From Marinomonas rhizomae (lineage in GTDB: Bacteria; Pseudomonadota; Gammaproteobacteria; Pseudomonadales; Marinomonadaceae), in assembly GCF_024397855.1 (NCBI RefSeq), contig NZ_CP073343.1, positions 248,001 through 312,000 of the forward strand: a stretch of 64,000 nucleotides of DNA. The letters run 5' to 3'. The translations under genes and the position numbers were made by a program. This document shows positions 1-7,838 of this stretch, piece after piece. The notes under the pieces are model-generated. The model had not been told where the DNA came from and searched no databases. It saw only the letters and a program-made list of their open reading frames with translations. Each line of letters starts with the position of its first letter. Position 1 is the stretch's first letter.

Positions 1-2
1 AA

Positions 3-383
3 GCCAAGGTGACACACTTTATTAAAGATGTGGTGGAACCGGCGATGGAAGAAGTACAAAAAGAGCTAGCAACTCATGGGTGGAAAGCCAATATCACCCG
101 AGAGGAAAATGGCGTGACGTTCCAGCTAGAGCGTGACGAAAAATTGGACTTCTATTACCAAGTCGTGGCGACAGAGCATGAAATACCAGAGGCGCACAGT
201 GAGAACTCCAAATACGATACGCATTGGCAAGCGGATGTGTATATTCGCAATGGTGCTCTGGGTTATGAACTCTATGGCTGCAGCCAAGATGAAGTCATTC
301 GAGATTTGATTGACCAGCTAGAACAGTACTTCAACTTTGTTGATGCCGCGCCAGGGCAATTGCCTTGGAATACGGTGTCGTAG
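3..383 (+). CDS. C-terminal fragment of a BCCT-family (betaine/choline/carnitine) transporter, cut by the window edge
   Basis: The frame is open to the left edge of the window, so this is the end of a longer gene; the GTG at position 9 is probably not the real start. The visible 125 residues have no membrane segment. They match the cytoplasmic tail found on long BetT-like BCCT transporters: an FIKDVVEPAMEEV helix, a beta-rich middle, then a YELYG segment followed by an IRDLIDQLEQYFNF helix. In that family the tail senses osmotic or ionic conditions and controls uptake of betaine or choline. The family call rests on remembered motif similarity of the tail alone, since the 12-helix transport domain lies outside the window. 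A rho-independent terminator follows about 30 bases after the stop. Confidence 0.7.
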   Translation, partial: AKVTHFIKDVVEPAMEEVQKELATHGWKANITREENGVTFQLERDEKLDFYYQVVATEHEIPEAHSENSKYDTHWQADVYIRNGALGYELYGCSQDEVIRDLIDQLEQYFNFVDAAPGQLPWNTVS

Positions 384-412
384 CTTAATTTCTTAAAGCG
401 CTAAGCAAAAAA

Positions 413-450
413 AGCCAGCATTGACTCAATGAGTGAATGCTGGCTTTTTA
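413..450. terminator. Bidirectional rho-independent terminator
   Basis: Arms AGCCAGCATT (413-422) and AATGCTGGCT (436-445) form a perfect 10-bp stem, preceded by an A-run and followed by TTTTTA. It lies between two convergent genes, the BCCT tail (+) and the phosphatase/kinase fusion (-), and can serve both. Confidence 0.85.
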
Positions 451-469
451 TTAAATTGCTTATGCGCAA

Positions 470-2167
470 CTAGTTTTGTTTTTCGCTAATAACCGACTCA
501 GGAACGATGACACTTAAGGATTTAGGGCTAACGATGACTTCTAGTTTCTCTGCTTCGCGTTCTTCACCATCCACTACGTAATGACCAACTTGACTGATAT
601 CCACGGTCACACGTTGTGCGGAACGGTGAAAAATACCATTGTTACCTTCTGGTAAGTCGCTGTCTTCGTTTCTGTCGCCCATGCCAAGCATGGCCAATTC
701 CGCTAAGTTCAATATCTGCATACGCTCAGGATCTAACCAAGTTAAATCCAGTTCGCCATCCATAATATTAGGCACACCTTTGCCTTGTGCTAACAAAGTG
801 GTGATAGGTGCGGCGTTAGCAATGGTTAGGCTTGGTGTTTTGATGGTAAAAGGCTCATCGTCATTTAGCTGAATAGTAAACTCATGGACATCGTTCTGCC
901 CAATGGCTTCCCATAAACCTTTCAAGTAAGCGAGCTGACCACTGGTATTCTTTTTACTGCGATCGGCTTTTTCAATCATTTGTTGTTCAAAACCAACGCC
1001 CGCCAGCAATAGCATTAACTCACCGTTACAGGTTGCTGTGTCGATACGTTGCTCGCAGCCATCAATTAGATTCAAGCAAATGGTTTCCAATGGCGCGATT
1101 TTTGACATGGTGCCGCACAATACATGACTTAACGCATTGGCGGTGCCAAACGGAATAATGCCCAGCTTAATATTAGAGCCCACCATGGCTGCAGCAACCT
1201 CGGTGACTGTGCCATCGCCACCGCAAGCAATGATCATATCCGGCGAGGCTTTAACTGCCTCTTTGGCTAATGCTGTGCCATTTTTCTCTGGTGTGGTGGT
1301 TTTCACTGTGACATCAAAATAGGCTGATAAGTATCGCAAAATGACGTCTTTTTGCTCTTCCCATTGGCGTGTTCCAGACACAGGGTTGGCGATTAACCAA
1401 GCAGAGTTATGCACCACTAACAGCTTATTATCCAAGGCACGTTTTAAATATTTAAACTGACGTTTGTTAAGCCGAGCTGTTTGACGGATTCCACGAATTT
1501 TATCCATGATGTCATCGGGGGACGACTTTGGGTTCTGGCTTAGTAAATACGCTGCCATCATAAATACCGAGCGACCACGCCCCAACGCGCAATGTACAAC
1601 CACCGAACGCCCCGTTTTACGGTGAGTGTGTATCCAGTTCAGCGCTCGATGTATCTGTGTATCGGAAGGAACTGAATGATCAAGTATCGGAACGTTTAAA
1701 TAATCGATATCAGTTTGATAAGACACCCAATTTAAAGAACTAAATTCTGCCGTTACATCTAAGACGGCATTGATGTTTTCGCTTTTAATTTGGTGAATAT
1801 CAGAAGGAAATAAACGTCGAGCAAGGTACAAGCCTTCGTCTATTTTTTGCAACGCAGGAACAGAATCCGTGCTTCTTGCCCAGCTATTATAAAGTTGTGT
1901 GCTCCACAAAAACGGCATGAATACCCAGCGAATATAAACGGGTACCGAGCCATCGGAGCGTTTACGAAAAATAGTGGGTTTGTTAAGAAGGTAGGCAAGA
2001 CTGACAGTGAAAAAAGACAAGGCGAACCATGCCCAAGCGAGCTGGAAATAAATATTGCTGGTCATAATAACCAACAAAACAAACACGGCAGTGACCAATA
2101 AATAATAGTTTGGTTTAAACAATACAACTCTCCCAAGAGTCCAGCCATAGTTCAAACAGAGTAACAT
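470..2167 (-). CDS. Membrane-anchored dual-specificity phosphatase / diacylglycerol-kinase-like fusion
   Basis: A 565-residue fusion. Residues about 18-60 hold two hydrophobic segments that should anchor it in the inner membrane. Residues about 105-245 are a dual-specificity or tyrosine phosphatase domain with the P-loop HCALGRGRS (Cys193 as nucleophile, Arg199). Residues about 255-560 are a YegS/diacylglycerol-kinase domain with NPVSG (261-265) and the nucleotide-binding GGDGT (316-320). DAGK-family enzymes phosphorylate diacylglycerol, sphingoid bases or related lipids; the phosphatase half may act on a phospholipid or phosphoprotein. Both active sites look intact. The substrate cannot be read from sequence. 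The ATG at 2167 lacks a strong ribosome binding site, so a start slightly downstream is possible. Confidence 0.82.
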   Translation of the reverse strand: MLLCLNYGWTLGRVVLFKPNYYLLVTAVFVLLVIMTSNIYFQLAWAWFALSFFTVSLAYLLNKPTIFRKRSDGSVPVYIRWVFMPFLWSTQLYNSWARSTDSVPALQKIDEGLYLARRLFPSDIHQIKSENINAVLDVTAEFSSLNWVSYQTDIDYLNVPILDHSVPSDTQIHRALNWIHTHRKTGRSVVVHCALGRGRSVFMMAAYLLSQNPKSSPDDIMDKIRGIRQTARLNKRQFKYLKRALDNKLLVVHNSAWLIANPVSGTRQWEEQKDVILRYLSAYFDVTVKTTTPEKNGTALAKEAVKASPDMIIACGGDGTVTEVAAAMVGSNIKLGIIPFGTANALSHVLCGTMSKIAPLETICLNLIDGCEQRIDTATCNGELMLLLAGVGFEQQMIEKADRSKKNTSGQLAYLKGLWEAIGQNDVHEFTIQLNDDEPFTIKTPSLTIANAAPITTLLAQGKGVPNIMDGELDLTWLDPERMQILNLAELAMLGMGDRNEDSDLPEGNNGIFHRSAQRVTVDISQVGHYVVDGEEREAEKLEVIVSPKSLSVIVPESVISEKQN

Positions 2168-2257
2168 ACTGTTTTTTAAAAGTAAGACAGTAGCCTGTAA
2201 AGGTACAGGCAGAAAAAAGAATCTCGCAATAAAATGCAGATTTTGAGCAGAATTGTC

Positions 2258-3127
2258 TTAGTATCTGGCACCTATCATTAGTGGGTTAAAGATCGAGTTT
2301 TCGACAATAATTTTTTCTAAACGTCGCGTTGCCTCATTGGCTTTTGGCGATGTGAAAAGCGTCACTTCCATGTCTGGAAGAGTAGGCAAGTCCTCATAAA
2401 TAGCCAAATCATCTTCTAAAGTATGGTAGGGGACAATACCAATTCCCACGCCAGCACGAACCGCTGCTAGAACGCCTGAACGGCTTTGGCTGGTAAAGGC
2501 GATGCGATAAGGAATCTTAGCATTGTCGAGTGCTTCACAGGCAAATTGACGGTGTTTACAACCCTCTGCAAATACCACCAATGGCAGTACGCTTTGAGTA
2601 TGAACAAAATGATTTTTTGGCCCAATCCAAACCAATTCGTCACGGCGCAATCGAACGCCGCCTTCGGTATCAGCCAGCATTTCAACTAAAGCAATATCAA
2701 GCTTGCCTTTGTCCAAAAGCTCCAGCAAATAATCTGGACGGTAATCACAAACCGCTTCTAGCTCTGCTTCCGGGTAGCTCAAAATGAAGTCCTGCAAAAG
2801 TGGAGCAAGCGTGCGGCTGGCGTATTGATCATGAGTTCCCAACCGAACCACACCGCTGATGTCCATATTCTGAAACGAACCCATAATTTGATCATGCAGA
2901 TTTAAAAGCTGTTGAGCATGCGCTTTTAATTGCTCTCCGACAGCCGTTAATCGCACACCATGTTGACCACGTTCCATAAGTGGGTTGGCGATTAAATCCT
3001 CCAAACGATTGAGCTGCATACTAATTGTCGATGGCGCTTTGTGCAGCTGTTTGGCTGCTTCAGTCAGGTTTAGCGTCTCAGCCACCACCATAAAAGTGCG
3101 AAGTAAATTTATCGGTAAATCACGCAT
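2258..3127 (-). CDS. LysR-family transcriptional regulator
   Basis: 289 residues with the standard LysR layout. An N-terminal winged helix-turn-helix (LLRTFMVVAETLNLTEAAKQL, then STISMQLNRLEDL, about residues 8-50) is followed by a periplasmic-binding-protein-like effector domain (about 88-285). It is divergent from the MFS gene at 3261, with about 130 bases between the starts. The usual LysR arrangement would have it control that transporter and itself from the shared intergenic region. No effector can be inferred; the downstream phosphatase/kinase gene may be co-transcribed, as the gap is about 90 bases. Confidence 0.9.
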   Translation of the reverse strand: MRDLPINLLRTFMVVAETLNLTEAAKQLHKAPSTISMQLNRLEDLIANPLMERGQHGVRLTAVGEQLKAHAQQLLNLHDQIMGSFQNMDISGVVRLGTHDQYASRTLAPLLQDFILSYPEAELEAVCDYRPDYLLELLDKGKLDIALVEMLADTEGGVRLRRDELVWIGPKNHFVHTQSVLPLVVFAEGCKHRQFACEALDNAKIPYRIAFTSQSRSGVLAAVRAGVGIGIVPYHTLEDDLAIYEDLPTLPDMEVTLFTSPKANEATRRLEKIIVENSIFNPLMIGARY

Positions 3128-3260
3128 TGTTTAGTTTTCAATATAGTTGAACGTAGAGTTGAATATTTATCGATTTACCGAATAAAAGCAAGCCCCTAAT
3201 ATGGCGCCATTGATTGTTTTTTATACATGCCTTTAGAGGTGTTTAAGCAAGGAGTTTGTG

Positions 3261-4472
3261 ATGCGCATTCCAATAACATTCGGCTTTAATCAGGTTATCA
3301 GTCACGGCTTTGGCGTTTTTTTGTTTGCGGCATTAGTGCCAATGATGCAAGGCTCTGTTGATATAAATAGCTGGCATCTCGCCCTTGCTGGGGCGTTGAC
3401 ACAAGTGTCTTATCTTGTTGGCGCCATGTTATTGGGAGTGATTGGCCCGCGTTTAGATTCGGGTCGATTGTTATTGATCACGGGTAGCTTAACCACGTCT
3501 TTGCTGTTTACCATGGCATGGCTAGATAATACGACAATCATGATTTTTGTTCTCACCGTGATGGCGGCGAGCGCGGCGATTAGTTGGGGGTCGATTGTGG
3601 AATTGGTTACTCGCTATGGTCGCCCAGATCGAACCGCAACCAACCTGTCTATCGCTTCAAGTGGGACCGCTTGGGGTTACAGCGTTAACGGTTTGATCAT
3701 TTTACTGATTGTTCCACTATTGGGATGGCGTAGCGGTTGGATGGCTGCATCGGTACTTGGACTGATTACCTTGGTAGTCACCTTTAGATTGCTTAAAAGC
3801 GTTCGATCTCAGTCACAGGATCAAGACATTGATGTTACTTTCGCAATGGGCACACGGCAGTTGTTTAAAACCGTATTGCGTGAACGCACCGCTTTTCTTG
3901 CTTGCTTGATTTTGCTACTAGTGGGCGCTTCAACCATGACGTTTACCACTTGGTTGAATACCTATTTGGCGGAGTTATCACTACCGCCAGCATTAGGAGG
4001 GTATACCTGGAGCATCATTGGGTTAACGGGCATGATCGCGGGTTTCTTTGTTGGCAAATTGGCAGATAAGAAAGGCCCTAGTGTCACGCTTTTGGTTATT
4101 TTTGGCATTTTTGCTTTAGGGTTGTTGGCTTTCACTTATCGCCCCGAGCAGTTTGTTATGCTTGCAGGCTTTGGTTACGGCATGATGTATTTTCCTATTT
4201 GGGGCATTATTGCTGGCTGGATAAGCAAACAATACTCTTCCAAAGCGACCATGCAGATCAACGGTATTGGCATGGTGACATTTGGACTGGGTGGTGCTCT
4301 TGGCAATGTCTTGGCGGGGATGATTTATGATGCGACTGGTAGTTTATCTAATGTGTATTTGTTGATCTGCGGGCTGGCTGTCATATTGTTTGTATTAGCA
4401 ATGTATATCTTCTTGCATGAGCGCCAATCCAACAAACCACGTTCTGACAGCTTCTTACAGCCAGAAATCTGA
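3261..4472 (+). CDS. MFS transporter (YbfB/YjiJ-like)
   Basis: A 403-residue, about 12-helix major facilitator protein of the short YbfB/YjiJ type. The motif-A-like region between helices 2 and 3 (GPRLDSGRLL) and a second-half equivalent (GKLADKKGPS) are visible. The ATG at 3261 is preferred over the GTG at 3258 because AAGGAG sits 6 bases upstream of the ATG. It is divergent from a LysR regulator, which probably controls it. Substrate unknown; members of this group are usually treated as small-molecule or drug exporters. A hairpin follows the stop by about 25 bases. Confidence 0.85.
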   Translation: MRIPITFGFNQVISHGFGVFLFAALVPMMQGSVDINSWHLALAGALTQVSYLVGAMLLGVIGPRLDSGRLLLITGSLTTSLLFTMAWLDNTTIMIFVLTVMAASAAISWGSIVELVTRYGRPDRTATNLSIASSGTAWGYSVNGLIILLIVPLLGWRSGWMAASVLGLITLVVTFRLLKSVRSQSQDQDIDVTFAMGTRQLFKTVLRERTAFLACLILLLVGASTMTFTTWLNTYLAELSLPPALGGYTWSIIGLTGMIAGFFVGKLADKKGPSVTLLVIFGIFALGLLAFTYRPEQFVMLAGFGYGMMYFPIWGIIAGWISKQYSSKATMQINGIGMVTFGLGGALGNVLAGMIYDATGSLSNVYLLICGLAVILFVLAMYIFLHERQSNKPRSDSFLQPEI

Positions 4473-4496
4473 AAGTATGGCGGAGCTATTCTCTAA

Positions 4497-4525
4497 TGAT
4501 CGTCAGCCTTATTGGCTGACGATCA
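4497..4525. terminator. Perfect 12-bp hairpin between convergent genes, overlapping a stop codon
   Basis: TGATCGTCAGCC (4497-4508) and its exact complement (4514-4525) flank a 5-base loop. It lies downstream of the MFS gene on + and covers the last codons and stop of the radical SAM gene on -. Neither strand shows a strong T-run, so it may block convergent transcription or protect 3' ends rather than act as a textbook intrinsic terminator. Confidence 0.55.
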
Positions 4526-6437
4526 AATCGTTCAAGGCTTTGGATATCAAGTTCTGTTTTACCAAGGTCGGTTTCACTGGTTTATCAAACCAAAAGTCCA
4601 TTGATTGATCAAATCCAATGCCGTGCATGTAGTTGTAGAGCGCTTTACGAAGACCATCGCCTAACATGTCATGATCTGTGCCTGTCGGGTCGGTGAAGTC
4701 TACATCGTTTTCCGCGAACAAAATATCAGGACGTTCTGCTAGTGTGATGCCATATTCGTCTGGATTAATACCAATCGGACTGTGCGCTGTGGCAGCGAAA
4801 CGATGCCAAAAAGCCGATTGAAAGCAGCCTTCCGCCATCATCTGACGTACCATGTCTAAAGCATCAATGGTTTCTTGTTCGGTTTGTGTAGGGAAGCCAT
4901 ACATCAAATAAGAATGCACCAGAATATCCGCATCACTGAAGGCTTTGGTAACACGCGCCACTTGCTCGACGCTGACACCTTTTTTCATCAGTTTAAGTAA
5001 TCGATCCGATGCGACTTCGAGACCACCACTGACAGCAATACAGCCTGAATCGGCCAGTAGCTGACAACGCTCTGGCGTGAAGGTTTTTTCAAAACGAATA
5101 TTGCCCCACCAACTGATCACCACGCCGCGTTCGATTAAGCGTCGTGCTAAGGCAAACAAGGCTTTGGGCGGAGCGGCTTCGTCGACAAAATGGAAACCTG
5201 TTTGCCCAGTTTCTTCGATCAATTCTTCTATTCGATCCACCAATATATCGGCACCTGCCGCATCGTAGCGGTCTATATAATCCAGTGTCACATCGCAAAA
5301 GCTGCATTTGCGCCAGTAACAACCGTGGGCAATAGTCAGCTTGTTCCAGCGTCCATCACTCCAGATGCGGTGCATGGGGTTAAGCATTTCACATAGGGAC
5401 AAATATTCGGTTAACGGCAAGCCGTCGTAAATCGGTGTGCCCACATCGGTTTGGGGAATATCATGCAGCTCGGCGTTTTCATTGTAGTGAACGAATGGTT
5501 CGCCATCTTCGTCTTCAGAGAGGAAGTAAGTACGCACTAACTCATCAATTTCGCGCTGGCCGTCAAAAAATTCCAGCAAGGTCATAAAAGGACGTTCGCC
5601 ATCATCAAGGCAGAGAAAATCGACAAACTCAAACACGCGAGGGTCTTTCAGTGCACGCAGCTCGGTATTGATAAAACCGCCGCCCAATACCACAGGCAGG
5701 TCTGGATTAATGCTTTTACAGGTTTGTGCAATACGCAGCGCGCCAAGCATATTACCGGGGAAGGGTACGGTTAACGCCACGACGCTGGGTTGGGTTTCTT
5801 CCAAGTACTGCTCGACTAACTGTTCTAGAATCTCAGAGCTAAAGCTCGGCTCGCCCATCAATGTATTATAAAGATCATCAAAGCTTGGGTTGGCTGCGGC
5901 TAAACGCTCACCGTAACGGCTTACTTCAAAATACGGATCGACGCCTTGAGTAATCACAGCCGACAAATCATTAATAAACAAAGTCGCTAGATATTTGGCT
6001 TTGTCCTGCACACCCAGTTGACCAAAGGCGGTTTTCAGAATATCACCAGACACAGCTTCCATCTGTTCTATGGCATCAAACGCAGGACCTTCTGGAAGAA
6101 AACGTCGAGATGTAATGCGCAGGGCAAGGCTGGAATCTTTGCCTTGTAAAAATCGAATAACGGGTTCAACACAAAGTCGATAGCGATCAAATTCTGCTAG
6201 AAAGGTAAAAATGGCATCGGGCAGTTCGTCGTCTTCAAATGATTCGAAGTTGTCTTCTACATGTTGGCGAATAATATCCAGCGCAGGGGCTGTCATCATC
6301 TCCAGGAATAACTCAATGGCAGGATCCCTTTGCACTGCTTCATAACCACGAGAGCGCAAAAAGCCAGTCAAATACGCCGTTGCTGGATACGGTGTATTCA
6401 GTTGCGTCATGGGTGGAGTCATCAGAAGAACGGTCAT
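4509..6437 (-). CDS. B12-binding-domain-type radical SAM protein
   Basis: 642 residues. The N-terminal half, about residues 1-290, resembles the cobalamin-binding fold of B12-dependent radical SAM enzymes (LLMTPPMTQLNTPYPATAYL at the start and VVALTVPFPGNMLGALRIAQ-like strands). The radical SAM barrel follows from about 365, with an iron-sulfur cluster motif at Cys373, Cys378 and Cys381. The spacing is CX4CX2C, not the canonical CX3CX2C. Later segments, SGGLEVASDRLLKLMKKGV and YLMYGFPTQT, are typical of the SPASM-free B12 radical SAM group. Substrate unknown. The classical B12-binding histidine is not obvious. No partner gene is adjacent; glycerate kinase lies upstream with a terminator hairpin between. 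Confidence 0.82.
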   Translation of the reverse strand: MTVLLMTPPMTQLNTPYPATAYLTGFLRSRGYEAVQRDPAIELFLEMMTAPALDIIRQHVEDNFESFEDDELPDAIFTFLAEFDRYRLCVEPVIRFLQGKDSSLALRITSRRFLPEGPAFDAIEQMEAVSGDILKTAFGQLGVQDKAKYLATLFINDLSAVITQGVDPYFEVSRYGERLAAANPSFDDLYNTLMGEPSFSSEILEQLVEQYLEETQPSVVALTVPFPGNMLGALRIAQTCKSINPDLPVVLGGGFINTELRALKDPRVFEFVDFLCLDDGERPFMTLLEFFDGQREIDELVRTYFLSEDEDGEPFVHYNENAELHDIPQTDVGTPIYDGLPLTEYLSLCEMLNPMHRIWSDGRWNKLTIAHGCYWRKCSFCDVTLDYIDRYDAAGADILVDRIEELIEETGQTGFHFVDEAAPPKALFALARRLIERGVVISWWGNIRFEKTFTPERCQLLADSGCIAVSGGLEVASDRLLKLMKKGVSVEQVARVTKAFSDADILVHSYLMYGFPTQTEQETIDALDMVRQMMAEGCFQSAFWHRFAATAHSPIGINPDEYGITLAERPDILFAENDVDFTDPTGTDHDMLGDGLRKALYNYMHGIGFDQSMDFWFDKPVKPTLVKQNLISKALNDLIVSQ

Positions 6438-6496
6438 AGCCTTGCCTTTACAGTAATACCTAGTCGGAATAGGCGGATTCTAGCAAATGACCTGCA

Positions 6497-6520
6497 CAAA
6501 AGCCCCGTAAATTCGGGGCT
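6497..6520 (-). terminator. Rho-independent terminator downstream of glycerate 2-kinase
   Basis: Arms AGCCCCG (6501-6507) and CGGGGCT (6514-6520) with a 6-base loop; read on the minus strand the stem is followed by TTTTG. It ends the glycerate kinase transcript before the radical SAM gene begins. Confidence 0.7.
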
Positions 6521-6544
6521 GGTGGCGGATTATATTAGATAAAA

Positions 6545-7675
6545 CTAGCGAATAATGGCAATTATCACATCCATGACATTGGTATTGGTTGGGCCTGTAA
6601 TGAAAATAGCATCCTGTTCACGCAAGTAGGTACCTGCGTCAGCACGCTTAAGCGCGTCACGTACCGCATGCAGATCTTTTGCTGTCGAACCGTCTACAAT
6701 ACCGCCAGCGGCATCTGTGGGGCCATCGCTGCCATCTGTGCCAGCAACAAGGACGAGGATGTTATCCTTCCCAGCGATATGTTCAGCAATGCCAAGCGCA
6801 AGAGCTTGGTTTCGACCGCCACTACCAGGGTTTTCTGGTAGTTTTACCGTTGGCTCACCACCAAAAATGTAAACACCCGGCACCGCATCAAGTAGTTGTT
6901 TGCCGATATAGCTAGATAATATTTCCACATCATCATAAAGCGATTCGTTATTTTCCATCACCGTATAGCCAAGTTCTAACGCTTTGGCAGCGGATGCTTG
7001 TCGGGCAACTTGGTTGGTGCCAATCAAGGCAACGTTGGCTGTAGAGGGACAACGCTTAATGGAACCTGTTCCTGAGCCGATGACACTAATGTCGTCGCCT
7101 TCAACATCTGAGATAGCCAATACACGAACGTCAGCGCCTTTAAAGCCTTCTAATAATTTGCCATCCTTCAGAAGAGACGTTTCTTTGCGGCGGGTATTGA
7201 TCTGGCCGATATTGTAGCCAGCAGCCAGCATTTGATCTGTGAGCTTTTGCCAGTCAGCCAGTGATACGTCATCGGGTAAGGCTTCAGATAGCGCCGATGC
7301 ACCACCAGAAACGAGCAGTAATAACTGACTACCAGATGACATTTGCGTCACAGTAGAAAGCATTTTTTGGCCAGCATCCAGTGAGTTTTGATCTGGCACT
7401 GGGTGTGCAGATTCGATAACGGTCACATTGTTGGCGTCCCACATAGCTTGATCTGTATGGTCGTATTTTGTGACCAACAGCGCTGGGCAGTTGTACTTGA
7501 GTGCGGCTAATGCGCCAGCACACATGCCGCTGGCTGCTTTGCCGACGGCTATGATTTGATCTGGCTGAAAGCCTTCAAATTCAGCGACGGCACGGTAGGT
7601 TGCATTGTACCCAGCAACGGCATCAATAGCGGCATTGAAAATAGTGACAGCAGATTCTTTATCGTGTGAACTCAA
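6545..7675 (-). CDS. Glycerate 2-kinase (MOFRL / type II glycerate kinase family)
   Basis: 376 residues of the GckA/TtuD-type glycerate kinase family, which phosphorylates D-glycerate to 2-phosphoglycerate with ATP. Visible signatures are IAVGKAASGM (N-terminal domain), LLLVSGGASAL, VEGDDISVIGSG, and the C-terminal MOFRL segment GGRNQALALG ... VAGTDGSDGPTDAAGG. The start is a TTG at 7675, supported by AAGGAG 7 bases upstream. The fusion enzyme at 7839-10814 is just upstream on the same strand, but a strong terminator lies between them, so the two are neighbours rather than a simple operon. Together they suggest flow from serine or hydroxypyruvate through glycerate to 2-phosphoglycerate. Confidence 0.88.
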   Translation of the reverse strand: MSSHDKESAVTIFNAAIDAVAGYNATYRAVAEFEGFQPDQIIAVGKAASGMCAGALAALKYNCPALLVTKYDHTDQAMWDANNVTVIESAHPVPDQNSLDAGQKMLSTVTQMSSGSQLLLLVSGGASALSEALPDDVSLADWQKLTDQMLAAGYNIGQINTRRKETSLLKDGKLLEGFKGADVRVLAISDVEGDDISVIGSGTGSIKRCPSTANVALIGTNQVARQASAAKALELGYTVMENNESLYDDVEILSSYIGKQLLDAVPGVYIFGGEPTVKLPENPGSGGRNQALALGIAEHIAGKDNILVLVAGTDGSDGPTDAAGGIVDGSTAKDLHAVRDALKRADAGTYLREQDAIFITGPTNTNVMDVIIAIIR

Positions 7676-7756
7676 ACTCGTTCTCCTTATTTGCGTAACA
7701 TGCCAATTACTTGAATCATGGCAGTGATTGCCTTACTAGCATATTCTTTTTTCGCG

Positions 7757-7806
7757 TAAAAAAAAGCCGCATCAACAGGACATATGTCACGGCGTTGATG
7801 CGGCTT
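7757..7806 (-). terminator. Strong rho-independent terminator after the aminotransferase-dehydrogenase fusion
   Basis: Arms AAGCCGCATCAAC (7764-7776) and GTTGATGCGGCTT (7794-7806) form a perfect 13-bp stem. On the minus strand it is followed by eight T residues. Confidence 0.88.
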
Positions 7807-7838
7807 ATCGAGCTATCTATGTAACTAGATACGACTTA

